Assembly: GCA_015486505.1 (NCBI GenBank)
Contig: WFRP01000137.1
Location: 1 to 7,628 of the forward strand
Length of the DNA stretch: 7,628 bases
Direction: 5' to 3'
Source of the DNA: Pseudomonadota bacterium
Lineage (GTDB): Bacteria > Desulfobacterota > Anaeroferrophillalia > Anaeroferrophillales > Tharpellaceae
Made by a program: the position numbers and the translations under genes
In this document: piece after piece, positions 5,769 to 7,628 of the stretch
Position numbering within the stretch: the first letter of the stretch is position 1
How the letters are laid out: each line of letters opens with the position of its first letter
The notes under the pieces: model-generated
What the model was told of the DNA's origin: nothing
The model's database searches: none
What the model saw: only the letters and a program-made list of their open reading frames with translations

Positions 5769-6594
5769 AAAAAAACGCCTGCTCCAGATCCTTGATTTGA
5801 TGAAAATGCTGCCTCGCAACAACTGTAAGGAGTGCGGGTTTAAAACCTGTATGGCTTTCGCGACCCATGTTTTACGAGAGGGCACCAAACCGGAACTCTG
5901 TCCCTACTGGCAGCCGGAAGATCTGACTTTTGTCAAACAGTCACTTGCCGACCAGGGCGAGGAGACTGCCTATCCCGACCACCTGTTCTCGGCCCGAAAA
6001 TTTGTTCAGGGCAAGATCAAAGATTATGATTTTGCTCAGGTTGCCGAGCGCATCGGGGCCCGTTTTGAGCCGGGAGCGGCCGGGACGGATGATTGTCTGA
6101 TTATCAATCTGCTTGAGCGTTTCTATCGCGTGAGCAAAAACGATGTCGAGGCGGTTGACGGCGGCGAGCATGATCTCTGGGATCATGTTCTGCTTTATAA
6201 TTATGTCGCCGAGAACGGCGGCCGGCCCCTGACCGGCGAATGGGTGCCGATGGAGAGTCTGCCCGGAAGCCTGGCCAAGCGCAAGGCTTTTGTCAAAGGC
6301 TGCGAGGCTAAAATCGCCGCCGCCTACACCGGCAAACCCGAGGCGCTTAAGGCCGCGCTTAAAGTTCTGAAAGCCGATTTTTCCGAACTTGACAGCAATG
6401 CAGAAGTCGCCGCGGTTTTTTATCCGTTGCCGAAAATTCCTTTCCAGATACTTTTCTGGGACGCCGACCTTGATGACGGGTTTCCGGCCCAGATCAAAGT
6501 GCTTTTCGACGAAACCGTACTTGATTATCTTGACATTGAATCACTGGTTTTTCTCGGTGAAAAATGCGCCGAGAGACTTCTGGAGCTACCATGA
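5758..6594 (+). CDS. Fe-S cluster-domain protein with C-terminal DUF3786
   Basis: The function is unknown. The N terminus carries a four-cysteine motif, Cys23-x2-Cys26-x4-Cys31-x16-Cys48 (NCKECGFKTCMAFA then ELCPYW). This is the [4Fe-4S] module seen in the large subunit of corrinoid iron-sulfur proteins and in Fe-S assembly/redox subunits. The remainder, about 80-275, matches what I recall of DUF3786: a Trp-Asp-His segment (WDHVLLYNYV), then PLPKIPFQILFW, DDGFPAQIKVLFD and YLDIESL. No signal peptide or membrane segment is seen, so it is probably cytoplasmic. Two ATGs are adjacent; with AAGAG at 5749-5753, the second (5761) has the better spacing. The start overlaps tsaB by 11 bases, so the gene is in the operon. 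Related DUF3786 proteins are, to my knowledge, concentrated in anaerobes such as Desulfobacterota and acetogens. Any corrinoid link is speculative. Confidence 0.8.
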   Translation: MMAEKKRLLQILDLMKMLPRNNCKECGFKTCMAFATHVLREGTKPELCPYWQPEDLTFVKQSLADQGEETAYPDHLFSARKFVQGKIKDYDFAQVAERIGARFEPGAAGTDDCLIINLLERFYRVSKNDVEAVDGGEHDLWDHVLLYNYVAENGGRPLTGEWVPMESLPGSLAKRKAFVKGCEAKIAAAYTGKPEALKAALKVLKADFSELDSNAEVAAVFYPLPKIPFQILFWDADLDDGFPAQIKVLFDETVLDYLDIESLVFLGEKCAERLLELP

Positions 6595-6641
6595 AAGGCC
6601 TGCCGAAAAGATAGAAATACTGCAATGATAAACCGTGAGGA

Positions 6642-6770
6642 GTGCATTATGCAAAAAAGAAATTTTTTTCTCATTGTATATTAACCGTTCTCATTGTTAT
6701 CTTTTTTGTAACTATTCAGCCAAATTTTACCCCCCCACCTTCTGGAGGGGGCTGGGGTGGTTTTTCGTAA
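6642..6770 (+). pseudogene. Frameshifted signal-peptide-like gene start
   Basis: A strong ribosome-binding site (GAGGAGT, 6637-6643) precedes ATG 6649, but that frame stops after 11 codons (TAA at 6682). One frame over, the sequence reads AKKKFFSHCILTVLIVIFF, a textbook signal peptide or membrane anchor: a basic N end and a long hydrophobic run. It continues to a stop at 6768-6770. In this frame the only start is GTG 6642, which overlaps the ribosome-binding site. Adding one A to the A6 run at 6653-6658 would join ATG 6649 to the hydrophobic stretch, so a one-base deletion, a tract-length variant or a sequencing error is likely. The later codons (PPPSGGGWGG) come from a C/G-rich repeat-like sequence. 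This could be the broken 5' end of the following ORF or of an unrelated lost gene. Confidence 0.45.
6730..6766 (+). repeat. C/G-rich hairpin, repeat-like, upstream of the last ORF
   Basis: CCCCCACC (6732-6739) pairs with GGAGGGGG (6744-6751) around a TTCT loop with one A-A mismatch. The G-rich arm continues as CTGGGGTGG, giving four G-runs of at least two that could form a two-tier G-quadruplex. The motif resembles dispersed repeats of the CCCTCC...GGAGGG...GGGGTGG type that I have seen in many environmental genomes. It supplies both the Shine-Dalgarno-like GGAGG and the GTG start used by the next ORF. Confidence 0.5.
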
Positions 6771-7548
6771 GCGGTTGCGGAAACGATTCCAGAAAAACTA
6801 CGCCAAAATTAGCCCGGAAATCAAATTGCGGCTGGAAGCCCTGGGTTACGATATGAGCGATATCGAGTTCCAACAATTCCGGAACAGTTCAAGTGCCGGT
6901 TCCAGCAGTATGGATCTTGACTGGGTGCCGGTTTTAAGAAGCACCGGACAGGAACCGGGAATCAGAATGTTTACCCGGAAAATGGTCCTCAAGAAAGATG
7001 GCACAATGGTACCCTTGAAACAGTTTATGGAAGATGCCCAGGCCGCAATGGGGCATGTCTATTATAAGGAATTTGGCCTGAGTGCGACGATGTCCGATAT
7101 GAACATGGTTACCTCGGTTCATCCTGAAGCCTTTTCCACGCCGGAACTGTTAGAGAGAGATGTCGATTTTTCGACCCTCACTCCGGAAGAGATCGCCAGT
7201 GTCGGGAAAGTGCTGAAGGTGAAGATGGATGGTATCTCCAGAAACAAGATGTTGACCAAGGTTACCAAAATGCAGGCAAGATGTCGTGAATCGGCCAAAG
7301 AGATTGAAAATATGCTGCTGAAAAAATTGCGTCAGGATTTAGAGAAAGCTCCGGCCAACAGCCCGCAGCAAAAACAGATTCAGGCCGATATCCATTATTG
7401 GGAAGATATGCTTTGTCGATTTAAAAAGATCGGCATGGAAGAGACTAATGCGGGAACAAATCCCGCAACCCAAAAGAAAGTTTTCGGCCCGCACCCAGGG
7501 GCACTTCCGCTGGTCGCAAATAAGTACTCTTATCAGAACATTTTCTGA
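6757..7548 (+). CDS. Hypothetical protein, probably truncated and extended by repeat sequence
   Basis: I do not recognise this 263-residue ORF. It starts at GTG 6757 with GGAGG 8 bases upstream, but both lie in a repeat-like hairpin. ATG 6853 is an alternative. The N end is strongly basic (RKRLRKRFQKNYAK, 4-17). Residues 43-55 (NSSSAGSSSMDLD) loosely resemble the GSxxxGx(n)DxD active-site loop of nucleotidyltransferases, with Asn replacing the first Gly and a shorter spacing. A conserved-looking MVTSVHPEAF follows at 117-126. Residues 145-230 are charged and helical, probably coiled coil (for example 176-200). From about residue 230 the codons are repeat-unit sequence: 7444 onward is the inverted copy of the array at 36-290, including a border hairpin. 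The natural C terminus has therefore probably been replaced. Codon use in the body (1-229) looks like real coding DNA. It may be a remnant of a larger protein. Confidence 0.5.
   Translation: MVFRKRLRKRFQKNYAKISPEIKLRLEALGYDMSDIEFQQFRNSSSAGSSSMDLDWVPVLRSTGQEPGIRMFTRKMVLKKDGTMVPLKQFMEDAQAAMGHVYYKEFGLSATMSDMNMVTSVHPEAFSTPELLERDVDFSTLTPEEIASVGKVLKVKMDGISRNKMLTKVTKMQARCRESAKEIENMLLKKLRQDLEKAPANSPQQKQIQADIHYWEDMLCRFKKIGMEETNAGTNPATQKKVFGPHPGALPLVANKYSYQNIF
7450..7466 (-). repeat. Border hairpin inside the 3' end of the last ORF
   Basis: GCGGGA (7450-7455), loop ACAAA, TCCCGC (7461-7466). This is the same border hairpin as at 127-143, in reverse orientation, and here it falls within the reading frame (residues 232-237 of the ORF). 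It marks where unique sequence gives way to repeat. Confidence 0.8.
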
Positions 7549-7597
7549 TTATTAAATCTTGTTTTTTGGTGCAGAAAATGACCTGTAAGGTACTAAT

Positions 7598-7614
7598 GCG
7601 GGAATAAATCCCGC
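7598..7614 (-). repeat. Outer border hairpin of the right-hand repeat unit
   Basis: GCGGGA (7598-7603), loop ATAAA, TCCCGC (7609-7614). It is followed by AACCCAAAC and then a fragment matching the border of the next unit, so the array goes on beyond the window. Confidence 0.8.
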
Positions 7615-7628
7615 AACCCAAACAGGGC

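Larger units (their letters stand above)
7444..7628 (-). repeat. Inverted copy of the composite repeat unit, continuing past the window
   Basis: Read on the minus strand, this segment gives a complete unit between two border hairpins, 148 bp apart (7450-7466 and 7598-7614), and then the end of a neighbouring unit running off the window. It is identical over 48 bp to the left array (7499-7546 against 182-229). It differs from the left copies by a 12-nt insertion that completes a 7-bp hairpin (ATCAGAA/TTCTGAT, 7531-7549 region), and by a diverged segment around 7565-7580. It contributes the last codons and the stop of the preceding ORF. Confidence 0.9.

Noticed and set aside
6591..6614. Seven-codon ORF overlapping the DUF3786 stop (ATGA)
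   Set aside because: Too short to support; there is no ribosome-binding site of note and it is probably incidental, though it mimics the coupled starts seen elsewhere in the operon.
6635..6856. Plus-strand ORF of 73 codons in a third frame
   Set aside because: It starts at a GTG without its own ribosome-binding site, has no hydrophobic or domain pattern, and runs out of frame into the following ORF. The signal-peptide frame is more convincing.

Overview
The window looks like a chromosomal segment of a Desulfobacterota-type (deltaproteobacterial) anaerobe. This is inferred from three things: the gene order uppS-cdsA-dxr-rseP-tsaB, a Fe-S/DUF3786 protein of a type common in that group, and a stand-alone B12-binding methylmalonyl-CoA mutase subunit. 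No rRNA or other strong taxonomic marker is present, so the assignment is tentative.

Layout. (1) Positions 1-290 hold two tandem copies of a hairpin-rich repeat unit and no convincing gene. (2) 322-717 encodes the small, cobalamin-binding subunit of a methylmalonyl-CoA-type mutase, closed by a strong rho-independent terminator at 749-780. (3) 781-1144 is non-coding. It holds a MITE-like inverted-repeat element (about 801-918), a 32-bp tandem repeat (916-991) and the leader of the next operon. (4) 1145-6594 is one tightly packed plus-strand operon: uppS, cdsA, dxr, rseP, tsaB and a CxxC-type Fe-S/DUF3786 protein. Most junctions overlap or are separated by a few bases. (5) 6595-6756 is a disturbed spacer with a frameshifted signal-peptide-like start and a C/G-rich hairpin. 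(6) 6757-7548 is an unrecognised ORF whose last ~34 codons are written in the same repeat unit as at the left end, but inverted. It is probably a gene remnant or chimera. (7) The repeat unit continues to the window end.

How the genes work together. Dxr commits carbon to the MEP isoprenoid pathway. UppS consumes the isoprenoid product to make undecaprenyl diphosphate, the lipid carrier for peptidoglycan and other envelope glycans. CdsA makes CDP-diacylglycerol for phospholipids. RseP is an inner-membrane site-2 protease linked to envelope stress signalling. TsaB belongs to the tRNA t6A machinery, and the DUF3786 protein is of unknown role. The operon itself is ordinary core biology. The unusual content is in the two flanks: inverted arrays of one composite repeat bracket about 7.2 kb, a MITE-like element sits just upstream of uppS, and the 3' ORF appears to have been built or broken by repeats. 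I found no evidence of a CRISPR array, phage, toxin-antitoxin pair or complete transposase gene.
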